A stretch of DNA of 64,000 bases from NCBI RefSeq assembly GCF_900215145.1, contig NZ_OBDO01000004.1:310001-374000 (forward strand), in the 5' to 3' direction. Numbering within the stretch: the first letter of the stretch is position 1; every line of letters begins with the position of its first letter. This document shows, one piece after another, positions 52,797 through 61,169 of the stretch. The notes under the pieces are model-generated. The model did no database searches. It saw only the letters and a program-made list of their open reading frames with translations, and was not told the origin of the DNA. A program made the translations under genes and the position numbers. The DNA comes from Geodermatophilus sabuli (GTDB taxonomy: Bacteria > Actinomycetota > Actinomycetes > Mycobacteriales > Geodermatophilaceae).

Positions 52797-54001
52797 GCGG
52801 CCACCTCGGCGAGACTGCGACGGACGTACCTGATCGTGTCGCCGACGGCCCCCACCCTCGGTATGTCGGCACCGAGCGACACAGCGTCGTCGATCACCGC
52901 CTGGAGGCGTTCGAGCAGGATCGTCCAGCGCGCGGACGCGAAGGGAGACGCCGACTCCCGGTCGTAGATCTCGAACGGGGCGCCGGCGGTCGCGGGGCTC
53001 CCCGGCCCGATTGCGGGCAACTCGGTGAGCACCTCGGCGAGTGGTCGGATCGCCACGCTCATCATCCGACTGGTCGCGGCGCGGAGGACCGCCCGCTGCT
53101 CCGGCGTCTCGGACGTCGAGCCGAAGAACTGCTCCAGCATCAGGAGCACCGTGCCGTACGCGCCGTTGAACAGCTCCGCGGCCCGCCGAGTGCGCTCCTC
53201 GACGAGGAGAGTTCCCCCCGTCGGGGCGTCACGCTGGGCACGCGTCCGTGGATTGACGACGACAGGACGCGCGGCGGCGAAGAATCCGCTCTCCTCGTAC
53301 TCCTGCCGGACCCGTGCGAAGCGCCCGTAGTGCGAGCTGCTCCGCTCCGTGGGCGACCCCTCCCCGTCCACGACGATGTCCTCGATCGCGGCCAGTGCCG
53401 AGCTCCGGTCGACGACCTGGCGCAGGTCGAGGTCGACCGACCAGCTGTTGTCGACCTGCGCGGAGCGGGGGCCGATGAACAGCTCCTGCTCGTCCATCCG
53501 TCGGAGACCATCGGCGATGTCCCCGTACAGCTCACCGACGTAGTCGTACGTCAGCGGATCAGGGGCTGCGGAGAGGGCCGCGACCGAGTCCATGGTGAGC
53601 CGGTCGGGTGCCGGCATGCGGGGCGGAGGCGGCAGCGGCTCCCCTTGCGGCAGTTCGAAGACGAGCATCCGGTACAGGGCCTCGTCGGAGAAGGGCACCA
53701 GGTCGAAGGGGAACGGGTAGTACCCCGACCGCTGCGGGAAGTTCGGGCGGTCGAGGTAGGGACCCTCCCCGATGGATGCGAGCAGGTTGCAGACCGTACC
53801 GAGGTGCCCCATCTCCTCGACTGCGACTCGGAGGATGGTCGCCTGCCAGGTGCGCGCGGATCGTTGCTGCGGGGCGCTCAACCCCTCGTCCAGCCGCTTC
53901 TTCATCGAGAAGGCCGGGAACAGGTACTGGATCATGAGGCCGTGCTCGAGCTCAGCCGCCTCGTGCAACGCCACGGTGAGTTCTTCGCGGGTGTCGATCA
54001 T
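52793..54001 (-). CDS. Ferritin-like protein (VioB/iminophenyl-pyruvate dimer synthase type)
   Basis: The 402-aa protein matches the ferritin-like domain PF12902: ALHEAAELEHGLMIQYLFPAF near 11-31 (first Glu-x-x-His), VAVEEMGHLGTVCNLL near 60-75 (second Glu-x-x-His), and NFPQRSGYYPFPFDL near 88. The two ExxH motifs are predicted to bind a di-metal centre, as in the VioB N-terminal region, which couples indolic imines in violacein and related pathways. No VioA-like oxidase is nearby, so the substrate is unknown. Confidence 0.83.
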   Translation of the reverse strand: MIDTREELTVALHEAAELEHGLMIQYLFPAFSMKKRLDEGLSAPQQRSARTWQATILRVAVEEMGHLGTVCNLLASIGEGPYLDRPNFPQRSGYYPFPFDLVPFSDEALYRMLVFELPQGEPLPPPPRMPAPDRLTMDSVAALSAAPDPLTYDYVGELYGDIADGLRRMDEQELFIGPRSAQVDNSWSVDLDLRQVVDRSSALAAIEDIVVDGEGSPTERSSSHYGRFARVRQEYEESGFFAAARPVVVNPRTRAQRDAPTGGTLLVEERTRRAAELFNGAYGTVLLMLEQFFGSTSETPEQRAVLRAATSRMMSVAIRPLAEVLTELPAIGPGSPATAGAPFEIYDRESASPFASARWTILLERLQAVIDDAVSLGADIPRVGAVGDTIRYVRRSLAEVAA

Positions 54002-54153
54002 GTCAGCGCCTTGGCAGGAGGGTGACCGGCGAGCCGACCGTCAGCCTAGTGTCGGCGGCGGCGCATCAAGGGGCCTGTCGACCCGCCACGGAACTGGCTT
54101 CCCCCGCGCGGCCCTCGGCCACCGCCTCGCAGACAGCTCACCCCAACGTGGGG

Positions 54154-54789
54154 CTACGGGAGCGGGGACGATCGGCGGAGCCGAGCACCGGCAATTGCCA
54201 GCAGCCCCGAGAACGCCAGCGCAACCCCCACGGCCAGGAGCATGCTCATGGCCGTGTCGGCGCCGGCGCCCGCGGCTGCGTACAGCAGGGCCGGCACGGC
54301 GGTCCCGGCCGCCCCGGCGCAGATCAGGACGGACCAGCGCATCGAAGACGTGCCCGCGACGACGGCGACCGTCTCCGCCAGCACGGGAACCGCCCTGGTG
54401 GAGACCACGACCCACGGACCCCAGCGGGTGAGCAGGCGATCGGCCGCGGATCGCTGGGACGGCGTTGTCACACGTTCCACGATGCCCCGTCCCCGACGCC
54501 CCAGCGCGAAGGCGAGCAGCGTCGCCGAGACACCCCCGAGCAGGGAGAGGGCAGCCCCGGGCACGAGGCCGAACAGCGCTCCATGCGCCACCATCACGAC
54601 GCTCGACGGCACCGGTAGGAACACGTCCGCGATGAGCAGTCCCAGACCGAGGAACGCCGCGACCACTCCTGCACCGCGCATCGCGGGCACGGGGTCTGTC
54701 AACAGCGGCAACGCCGCCCACTCGGCGACTCCGAACAGCAGCAACGCGCCGCCCACGAGTGCAGCTGTGACGAGCCCATAGCCCCGCAC
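54154..54789 (-). CDS. DedA/VTT-domain membrane protein
   Basis: The 211-aa protein has five or six membrane segments and the VTT (TVP38/DedA) pattern: DVFLPVPSSVVMVAHGALFGLV near 55-76 (first re-entrant motif) and a second GPWVVVSTRAVPVLAETVAVVAG near 125-147 with the conserved R and E. Such proteins move phospholipids or undecaprenyl phosphate across the membrane. GTG start with GGGAGGG 6 bases upstream. Confidence 0.8.
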   Translation of the reverse strand: MRGYGLVTAALVGGALLLFGVAEWAALPLLTDPVPAMRGAGVVAAFLGLGLLIADVFLPVPSSVVMVAHGALFGLVPGAALSLLGGVSATLLAFALGRRGRGIVERVTTPSQRSAADRLLTRWGPWVVVSTRAVPVLAETVAVVAGTSSMRWSVLICAGAAGTAVPALLYAAAGAGADTAMSMLLAVGVALAFSGLLAIAGARLRRSSPLP

Positions 54790-55181
54790 GTCATCCCTCC
54801 CGTCGGAGACGGGTCGGCGGTGCAGCCGAAGTGGTCATCATCCGACCGCGTGGGCACACCGGCCAGGGTCGTCGGTCCGGCGCTCCTACCGAGGTCACAT
54901 CGCGCCGGGCCCGCGCGCAGCGGGTTCGTCACCCGGAGCAGCACCCCGCCGTGAGGACGTGTACATCCTGCGCGGTCAGTCGCCGCACACCGCAGGGCAT
55001 CGGCCCCGCCGGCTCTTGGTGGACCCGGCTCGACGCCCCCGCAAGCGAATGCGTTGGGCGATACACCGATCCGCCCCTCGGACACCGAGTTGGAGGTCCA
55101 CGGCCACTGGGCCTGTGGGGGTTCTCCCGTAGTGGCGCCGATCACGTCTCGCGGGTCGCTCCCGCACGACAGACTGGCTGC
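54790..55181. other. Divergent intergenic region with repeat copy G
   Basis: This 392-base region separates the DedA gene from the rightward membrane gene. Repeat copy G (55071-55090) and an imperfect GC-rich hairpin after it (about 55092-55130) are the only features recognised. It is the one repeat copy that is not past the 3' end of a gene. Confidence 0.5.
55071..55090 (+). repeat. Dispersed hairpin repeat, copy G (CGAGT subtype)
   Basis: CCGCCCCTCGGACACCGAGT matches the core of copy A including the CGAGT extension. Hairpin 1 itself is lost because the left arm is CGATCC. Confidence 0.55.
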
Positions 55182-55637
55182 ATGGTCACTGGGCCGACGC
55201 CGTCACGAGCAGTTGCAGCCGTGGTCACCGGAGTTGGGACCGCCGTGTACTACGCCACGCCCGACGTCATCCCCGTGCGCACGGCGCGCGTCTGGGTGAA
55301 GGCAGGGCTCACGGCTCTCGCCGTCGCAACATCCGTGCCGGAGCTGCGGGCGACATGGGCTGCCGCACGCGAGCGGCAGGAGCTCGACGGCGCGGCCCCT
55401 CTCTCGGAGGTCCTCAGGTCGCTGCCCGCCAGCAGCAAGGCCGTCGTCTTCGGGTTGGCTGCCGCCGGACTCGCCGGGTCGATCGGGGGGATCCTCATCG
55501 CCGAACGGTGGGCCTTCCGCCACGGACAGGCACGGGCAGCCGCCGGAAAGCGACTGCCGCACACCGGCCCGGCGCTCGTGTACGGGGCGCTGGCGAGCGG
55601 ACTCCGGCTCCTCCCGACTCCATCGGACACGCCATGA
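55182..55637 (+). CDS. Small membrane protein, function unknown
   Basis: The 151-aa protein has three probable membrane segments (about 8-28, 35-52 and 85-107). It is not recognised. The C-terminal segment GKRLPHTGPALVYGALASGL is semi-conserved-looking. ATG 55182 is taken as the start because the upstream frame is not protein-like and crosses the repeat. Confidence 0.65.
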   Translation: MVTGPTPSRAVAAVVTGVGTAVYYATPDVIPVRTARVWVKAGLTALAVATSVPELRATWAAARERQELDGAAPLSEVLRSLPASSKAVVFGLAAAGLAGSIGGILIAERWAFRHGQARAAAGKRLPHTGPALVYGALASGLRLLPTPSDTP

Positions 55638-55978
55638 CGTACGAGCCCAGGACGAGTCGTGCGCGAAGGCCCTCACCGAGGCCAGTTCCCCCGGGCCGGC
55701 CTGCACGTGACCGTCACCGACCTGGCGGAAACCGTGTGCGCATGCAGCAAGTCGCCCCTCGGACACAGCTCACCGCGGTGTTCCTGCAGGTCAAGTGCTC
55801 AGGATGGACACGTCCACGTGCAGTTGCCCGTGGCGGCCTCGGTCGCTCCCCCCCGGCACAGCCCGCGGGGCTCCGTGCGACCAGGCGTGTGAGAGGCTCG
55901 GTCGCTGCCCCGCGAGCACCGGCTGCCCGCCGTCCCGTCCGGCAGGCAGTTCGACCAGCGGCGACCTCGGAGGCGAAC
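55638..55978. other. Intergenic region with repeat copy H
   Basis: 341 bases between two rightward genes. It contains repeat copy H; the rest upstream of the kinase gene has no recognised feature. Confidence 0.5.
55734..55806 (+). repeat. Dispersed two-hairpin repeat, copy H
   Basis: GTGTGCG lead, core GTCGCCCCTCGGACAC (55751-55766), then GCGGTGTTCCTGCAGGTCA matching the second hairpin's left arm and loop; the right arm is rearranged (AGTGCTCAGGATGG). It lies about 100 bases past the 55182-55637 gene. Confidence 0.7.
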
Positions 55979-57799
55979 GTGCCGCACTCGGCCACCTCGC
56001 TGTTGCGGATCACCTCCTGGGTCACGATGGGGCTGGGTGCGGTCTACGCGGTCACGCTCGTCCCCGGGGTCCGCCCGACGCCGGGATACCGGCCAGGTAT
56101 CGACTGGTGGCTCAACACGGCCGTCGACGTGGGCGTCGTCCTCGTGCTCGCCCTCCGCACCCTGGTCGACCGCCGAGACCGCGCGGCCTGGCTGTTCATG
56201 ACGGCGGGACTCGTCGCGGCCCTCGCCGGGAGCACCGCCTACTTCGCGTACTACCAGCACCTCGACCCCATCCCGAGCCCGTCGTGGGCGGACGCGGGAT
56301 GGCTGGCCTTCTACGCGCTGCTCGCCGTCGGGCTGGTCCTGCGGCTGCGCACCCGGGCGCGCAGGATGCCGTTCAGCCTCTCGCTGGACGGGCTGATCGC
56401 CGGCCTGACCGCCGCCGCGCTGGCCGAGAACTACGTCGACGGGGCGGCTGTCCCCCTCGGCGGCGACAGCACCGCGACGCTGACCACGGCCTATCCGATC
56501 GCGGACCTGCTCCTCCTCGCCCTGGCGGTCGCCGCGCTCGCCATGCTGCGCATCGGCGCGGGCTGGTCCTGGTGGCTCCTCTGCGCCTCGTTCGTGACCT
56601 TCTTCGTGACCGACACGATCTACGCGGAACTCGTGGCGAGGGGCGCCTACGTCGGCGGCGAGCCGGTCGACCTGGGCTGGCTCCTGGCCCGGCTGCTGCT
56701 GGCGGGCGCGGCGCTGGCCTCCCTGCGGTGGCGGGAGTCGCGGACCGTGGACCTGGAGGGGGTCAGCGTCCTGGCCCTGCCCGGCGTCTGCGGCCTCGCC
56801 GTGCTGGGGATGCTCTTCCACGGCAGCCACGCCGGGATCACGCCGTTCGCCTCGGTCGTCGCGCTGGTCGCCGGCGTGCTCATGGTGGGACGCACGGCCC
56901 TGACCTTCCGGGAGCTGCGCGTGCTCACCGAGCTCCGTCAGCGCGCGCTCAGCGAACGTCTCGTCGAGGCCCAGGACGACGAGCGCGCCCGCATCGCCGC
57001 GGACGTCCACGACGACTCCATCCAGGCGCTGGCGGCCGTGGACCTGCGCCTCGGCGCCCTCCGGAACCGGCTGCGCGATCGTGCACCGGAGGAGGCGGTC
57101 GAGGTCGAGACCGCGATGGACGCCGTCCACGGGGCGAGCGACCGGCTGCGGCACCTGCTGTTCGAGCTGGAGACGCCGGTCCTCGACGCGACGCTGACCG
57201 ACGGCCTGCGCGACGCGGCGGCGCAGGTCTTCGAGGACTCCCAGGTCGCATGCACGGTCGAGGAACGAGGGCGGGCCCCCCTCCCGCAACGGGCGCGGGT
57301 GTCTGCGTACCGGATCGCCCGTGAGGCGCTGGTGAACGCCCGCAAGCACGCAGAGGCGCGCACCGTCACCGTCACCGTCGACGCGACCGTTCGTGGCGTG
57401 GAAGTGCACGTCGTGGACGACGGGAGGGGGACGGCCGCCACGGCGTCCCTCCCCTCGGGACGCCGCCACTCCGGCGTGGTGGCGATGCGCGACCGCGCGC
57501 TCGCCTCGGGCGGCTGGTGGCGGTCGGCGCCCGGCCCGGGCGGCATCGGCACCGCCGTGGCGTTCTCCCTGCCGGTGGCCGGCGCCGGCGAGTCCGCCGC
57601 GCCGTCGACGGGTGATCCCCTAGCCGGCCAGCAGTCGGCGGACGACGTCGGGCGCACCGGGCACGGCCACGACGAGGTGGCCCGACACGCACCTGCGGAG
57701 CAGCCCGGGGAGGTCACCGGCGACGGCTCCCTTGAGCAGGTAGGCCGACCCGCCGGCGGCCAGCATGCTGGTCCACGTGGTGGTGTCCGCCTGCGCTGA
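55979..57799 (+). CDS. NarL-type sensor histidine kinase, membrane-bound
   Basis: The 606-aa protein has about eight N-terminal membrane segments (residues 5-310), then HisKA_3 (ERARIAADVHDDSIQALAAV near 338-357, phosphorylated His in DVHDD) and a HATPase domain (ALVNARKHAEA, VVDDGRG near 480, GGIGTAVAFSLPV near 525). GTG 55979 has GGAGG 5 bases upstream. Natural sequence similarity ends near 57580; the final 70 residues are read from the strand opposite the neighbouring response regulator gene, an overlap of 180 bases. Confidence 0.87.
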   Translation: MPHSATSLLRITSWVTMGLGAVYAVTLVPGVRPTPGYRPGIDWWLNTAVDVGVVLVLALRTLVDRRDRAAWLFMTAGLVAALAGSTAYFAYYQHLDPIPSPSWADAGWLAFYALLAVGLVLRLRTRARRMPFSLSLDGLIAGLTAAALAENYVDGAAVPLGGDSTATLTTAYPIADLLLLALAVAALAMLRIGAGWSWWLLCASFVTFFVTDTIYAELVARGAYVGGEPVDLGWLLARLLLAGAALASLRWRESRTVDLEGVSVLALPGVCGLAVLGMLFHGSHAGITPFASVVALVAGVLMVGRTALTFRELRVLTELRQRALSERLVEAQDDERARIAADVHDDSIQALAAVDLRLGALRNRLRDRAPEEAVEVETAMDAVHGASDRLRHLLFELETPVLDATLTDGLRDAAAQVFEDSQVACTVEERGRAPLPQRARVSAYRIAREALVNARKHAEARTVTVTVDATVRGVEVHVVDDGRGTAATASLPSGRRHSGVVAMRDRALASGGWWRSAPGPGGIGTAVAFSLPVAGAGESAAPSTGDPLAGQQSADDVGRTGHGHDEVARHAPAEQPGEVTGDGSLEQVGRPAGGQHAGPRGGVRLR

Positions 57800-58078
57800 G
57801 AGTGCCGCGACGACCGGCCGGTGCGGCAGGGCGACCAGTTCCCGCACCAGGTCCGGACCGCCTCCCGGCATCCGCACGTCGGTCACGACGAGCGCCGCGC
57901 CGTGCTCGCGAGCCGCCGCGACGGCAGCGGCGCCGTTGGCCGCCTGCGCGACGACGCGGAAGTCCGGCTCCCCCTCCAGCAGCTCGGCGAGGGCACGCAG
58001 GACGAGGCGGTCGTCGTCCGCGACGACGACGGTGATCTCGCCGCGAGCTCCGGTCCGCACAGCAGCACACTCGCGCAC
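57620..58078 (-). CDS. Single-domain response regulator (receiver only)
   Basis: The 152-aa protein is a receiver domain with EITVVVADDDRLVLRALAE (acid pocket), ALVVTDVRMPGGG (phospho-acceptor Asp), VAALSAQ (Thr/Ser switch position) and YLLKGAV (conserved Lys). No output domain follows. GTG 58078 has GGGAGG 3 bases upstream; upstream GTG 58108 is possible. It is convergent with the kinase gene and divergent from the LuxR-type regulator. Confidence 0.78.
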   Translation of the reverse strand: MRECAAVRTGARGEITVVVADDDRLVLRALAELLEGEPDFRVVAQAANGAAAVAAAREHGAALVVTDVRMPGGGPDLVRELVALPHRPVVAALSAQADTTTWTSMLAAGGSAYLLKGAVAGDLPGLLRRCVSGHLVVAVPGAPDVVRRLLAG

Positions 58079-58178
58079 GGTCCTCCCGTTGTCGTGATGC
58101 GTGCGCACTGCTCGACTAGTGCCGGTGCACCAGGCGTCACCCCTCGTCGGTCCGCCGGTGCGGTGTCAGACTCGGATC

Positions 58179-58853
58179 GTGAGCCGGCCCGACGCGCCAG
58201 ACGGGCCCGGGCCCAGCACGGTCCGGGTCCTGGTCGTGGACGACCACCAGATGTTCGCGACCAGTCTGGCGCATGCCCTGCAGTCCGAGCCGGACCTGCT
58301 CGTCGTCGGACAAGCGACGTCCGTCACCGATGCACAGAACCTGATCGCATCGGCCGCTCCGGACGTCGTCCTGCTGGACCACCGGCTGCCCGACGGCGAC
58401 GGGGTCAGCGCGATCGCCGGTCTGCACCGCATCCGACCCTCCGCGAGGATCGTGGTGCTGACCGCCACGGCTTCGGACCGCCTCCTCGTCGCCGCCATGG
58501 AGGCCGGCGCAGCCGGCTTCATCGCCAAGACCCAGCGACTGGACGACGTGATCGCCGGCGTGCGGGCGGCGGCCCAGGGCGAGTCGGTGGTCAGCGCGAA
58601 GCTGCTCACCCGCCTCCTGCCGCGCCTGCAGCGACGGAGCGGCGCCCGCAGCACGGAGCTGACCGAGCGGGAACGGGAGATCCTCGACCTCCTGGCGAGA
58701 GGGCTGTCCAACGCCGACATCGCCCAGCACCTGACGATCAGCGTGCACACCGTGCGGAACCACGTGGCGAACCTCTCGGCCAAGCTCGGCGCGCACTCCA
58801 AGCTGGAGGTGCTGTCCATCGCCGTCCGCGAAGGCCTGGTCGACAGCGGCTGA
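58179..58853 (+). CDS. NarL/LuxR-type response regulator
   Basis: The 224-aa protein has a receiver (VRVLVVDDHQMFATSLAHAL, DVVLLDHRLPDGDG with phospho-acceptor Asp, VVLTATAS, FIAKTQ) and a LuxR helix-turn-helix (LTEREREILDLLARGLSNADIAQ, split here for length, then SVHTVRNHVANLSAKLG). It is the likely partner of the 55979 kinase because both are NarL family and lie close. GTG start; the upstream frame is not conserved. Confidence 0.88.
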   Translation: MSRPDAPDGPGPSTVRVLVVDDHQMFATSLAHALQSEPDLLVVGQATSVTDAQNLIASAAPDVVLLDHRLPDGDGVSAIAGLHRIRPSARIVVLTATASDRLLVAAMEAGAAGFIAKTQRLDDVIAGVRAAAQGESVVSAKLLTRLLPRLQRRSGARSTELTEREREILDLLARGLSNADIAQHLTISVHTVRNHVANLSAKLGAHSKLEVLSIAVREGLVDSG

Positions 58854-59001
58854 TCGGCGTCCGGCCGTGGACCGGCTCGTAGTGCATGCGCACCAGGCGG
58901 GTGGCGCGGGCGCATCTGGCCGCGGCCGCGCGGCCTGATGAGCCTGGGAGGCGGCCGGCGGGCAGCCGCGCGCCGGTTCGCCAGAGCACAGGAGAAGTCA
59001 C

Positions 59002-60771
59002 GTGGCCAGGTCACGACGCGGGCGAGCGGAGGACGTCCCGCGGGAGCACACCACGGTGGAGGTCCCGGGCTCCGCCGACGTCCGGGGGGCCGAGCCGGAG
59101 CTGCGATCCGCCACGAGCCCGGACAGCCCGACGCAGGTGCCCGCCCGCACGCTGGTCGTCGACCGGCTGACCGACGCGCTGACCAGCGCCGAGCACTCGA
59201 CCGCCGTCCTGCTCGTCGACCTGGACCACTTCAGGATGGTCAACGCCTCCCGCGGGCACGGCGTCGGTGACCGGCTGCTGGTCGCCATCGGCGCGCGGTT
59301 GCGCGCGGCCGTGTCCGGCCAGGAGGAGACCGTCGCCCGCTTCGGTGACGACGGGTTCGTGGTCATCTGCGAGGACACCGGCGACCACTCGGCACATGCG
59401 CTGGCCTGCTTCCTCCGGAACATCCTGGCCGAGCCCTTCCGGATCGACGGTGCCGCCGTGCACGTCACGGCGTCCATCGGCGTCGCCTCGGCACCCGCGG
59501 AGGCGGCAGTCTCGGCGACGGACCTGCTGGGCCGTGCGGACACCGCCGTGCACACCGGGAAGAGCGCCGGCCGCGGTCGGGTGCACCTGTACGAGCAGAC
59601 GCTGGGCGACGACGCAGCGGATCGGTACGCGTTGGCGGCCGACCTGCCGGCCGCGCTGGCGGTTGAGCAGCTCCACCTCGAGTACCAGCCCATCGTGGAC
59701 CTGCGGTCGGGGTTGGTCGTCGGGATGGAGGCCCTGGCCCGCTGGACGCACCCCGAGCGCGGTCCGGTGCCGCCCAGCAGCTTCGTCGCTGCGGCGGAGC
59801 TGCTCGGTGTGGCACCCGAGCTGGACCGCTGGGTCATCCAGCGTGCCCTCCGGGACATGGCTCGGCTCCGCGCGGCGGGCGTCGTCCCCGCCGACGCCCA
59901 TCTCGCCGTGAACCTGTCGGCCGCCGACCTGGCCGACAGCCTCCTCTTCGACCACCTGCTGGGCTGGACCGAGAGATGCGGGCTGCCGGCCGGCCAGCTG
60001 GTCCTCATGATCACCGAGACGGCGATCATGCAGGACACCGAGTACGCGGCACGGCTGCTCCGCCTCCTCCGCGAGCAGGGCTTCCGGGTGGCGATGGACG
60101 ACTTCGGCACCGGTTACAGCTCACTGGCGCACCTGCGGGACCTCCCCATCTCCGCGCTGAAGATCGACCGGTCCTTCGTCGTCGACATCACGGAGCAGCG
60201 GGATGCGCTGGCGATCGTCGCGTGGATCGTGGACCTCGCCCGAGCCGTGGGGGTCGCCGTCGTGGCCGAGGGCGTCGAGACCGCAGAGCAGGCTGCGCTC
60301 CTCCGAGGGCTCGGCTGCGTCACCGCACAGGGCTGGCTGTGGGGTCCGGCCGTCCCCGCGACGGCGCTGCTGAGCGGCCGCGCGTGGACGAGCCCGCTTG
60401 CCACGGGGCGCGGGGCCGCCGTCCGTTCCAGGAGGACGAGGCGCGGTCAGCGCGACGGTGCCGGCGCGCACGGTGTCGAGAGGCTGCTCGAGCTGCACCG
60501 GGACGGGGCGTCCATCGACACGATCGCCGCCGAGCTGGATGCCGAGGGCTTCCGTACCCCCGCGGGTCGGCGCTGGCTCCCCTCCAGCGTCGCCCGCGTC
60601 ATCTCCCAGCGGATCCGTCGTTCTGCCGGCACGCCGGACGACTTCCCGGACGCCAGGCGTTTCGCCGGGCTCGCCGGGACCGCGAGGCATCCCCCGCGCC
60701 GCTTCCCGCCGCCCGTCGGCGATCCGGACAGCCGGGCACCGGAGGGCCGCGGGCGGCGGGGCGGCCCGTGA
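59002..60771 (+). CDS. Degenerate GGDEF plus EAL protein with recombinase-like C-terminal helix-turn-helix
   Basis: The 589-aa protein has a GGDEF domain whose signature is FGDDGF (about 114-119) instead of GGDEF, so cyclase activity is probably lost. The EAL domain is intact: EAL at about 243-245, NLSAADL, ITETAI, MDDFGTGYSSL, LKIDRSF and AEGVET. It is likely a c-di-GMP phosphodiesterase with the dead GGDEF as a regulatory GTP site. After about residue 480 a short module (ERLLELHRDGASIDTIAAEL, then GFRTPAGRRWLPSSVARVI) resembles the linker/HTH of serine recombinases, which is odd for this family. The GTG start follows GGAG. Confidence 0.85.
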   Translation: MARSRRGRAEDVPREHTTVEVPGSADVRGAEPELRSATSPDSPTQVPARTLVVDRLTDALTSAEHSTAVLLVDLDHFRMVNASRGHGVGDRLLVAIGARLRAAVSGQEETVARFGDDGFVVICEDTGDHSAHALACFLRNILAEPFRIDGAAVHVTASIGVASAPAEAAVSATDLLGRADTAVHTGKSAGRGRVHLYEQTLGDDAADRYALAADLPAALAVEQLHLEYQPIVDLRSGLVVGMEALARWTHPERGPVPPSSFVAAAELLGVAPELDRWVIQRALRDMARLRAAGVVPADAHLAVNLSAADLADSLLFDHLLGWTERCGLPAGQLVLMITETAIMQDTEYAARLLRLLREQGFRVAMDDFGTGYSSLAHLRDLPISALKIDRSFVVDITEQRDALAIVAWIVDLARAVGVAVVAEGVETAEQAALLRGLGCVTAQGWLWGPAVPATALLSGRAWTSPLATGRGAAVRSRRTRRGQRDGAGAHGVERLLELHRDGASIDTIAAELDAEGFRTPAGRRWLPSSVARVISQRIRRSAGTPDDFPDARRFAGLAGTARHPPRRFPPPVGDPDSRAPEGRGRRGGP

Positions 60772-61169
60772 CGCGCGGTCCTCATCGACACGCCCGGTGA
60801 TCCGTGGTCGAAGCCGTGTGCGTACGTACCGTGTCGCCCCTCGGACACCGGCTGAAGCACATCCAGCCCCCGCTGCCGCCGTCGTCCCATGGGCGACGCC
60901 GGCCGGTGCAGGTCCTGAGCTCCAGCTCGGGACGGCCGCAGGCCGAGCGCCTCGCCCGTTGTCCGCCTCGCCCGTTGTCATCGACCAGCACGCCGGCACT
61001 CGTGGGAGAGCACGCGAGCAGGCCCAGGGTGATCTGGCCCTCGGCGTCCTCACCGGTCTTGGACCACAGCAGGTCATCGCGGGTGAGCACGACCCGAGAG
61101 CCCGGGTCGGGACCAGACCACGGTGGCGGGGCGTCGTCGTCCCCGCCGCGGTCGACAGCCCTGCCAGGA
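60772..61169. other. Convergent intergenic region with repeat copy I
   Basis: About 400 bases lie between the GGDEF-EAL stop and the PIG-L stop. Repeat copy I (60816-60848) is the only recognised feature. A GCTCGCCC-like doublet (60950-60980, CCCGTTGTCCGCCTCGCCCGTTGTC) is a short direct repeat. Confidence 0.5.
60816..60848 (+). repeat. Dispersed hairpin repeat, copy I (hairpin 1)
   Basis: GTGTGCGTACGTACC lead, then GTGTCG-CCCCTCG-GACAC at 60831-60848. No hairpin 2 follows. It lies 45 bases past the GGDEF-EAL stop. Confidence 0.75.
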
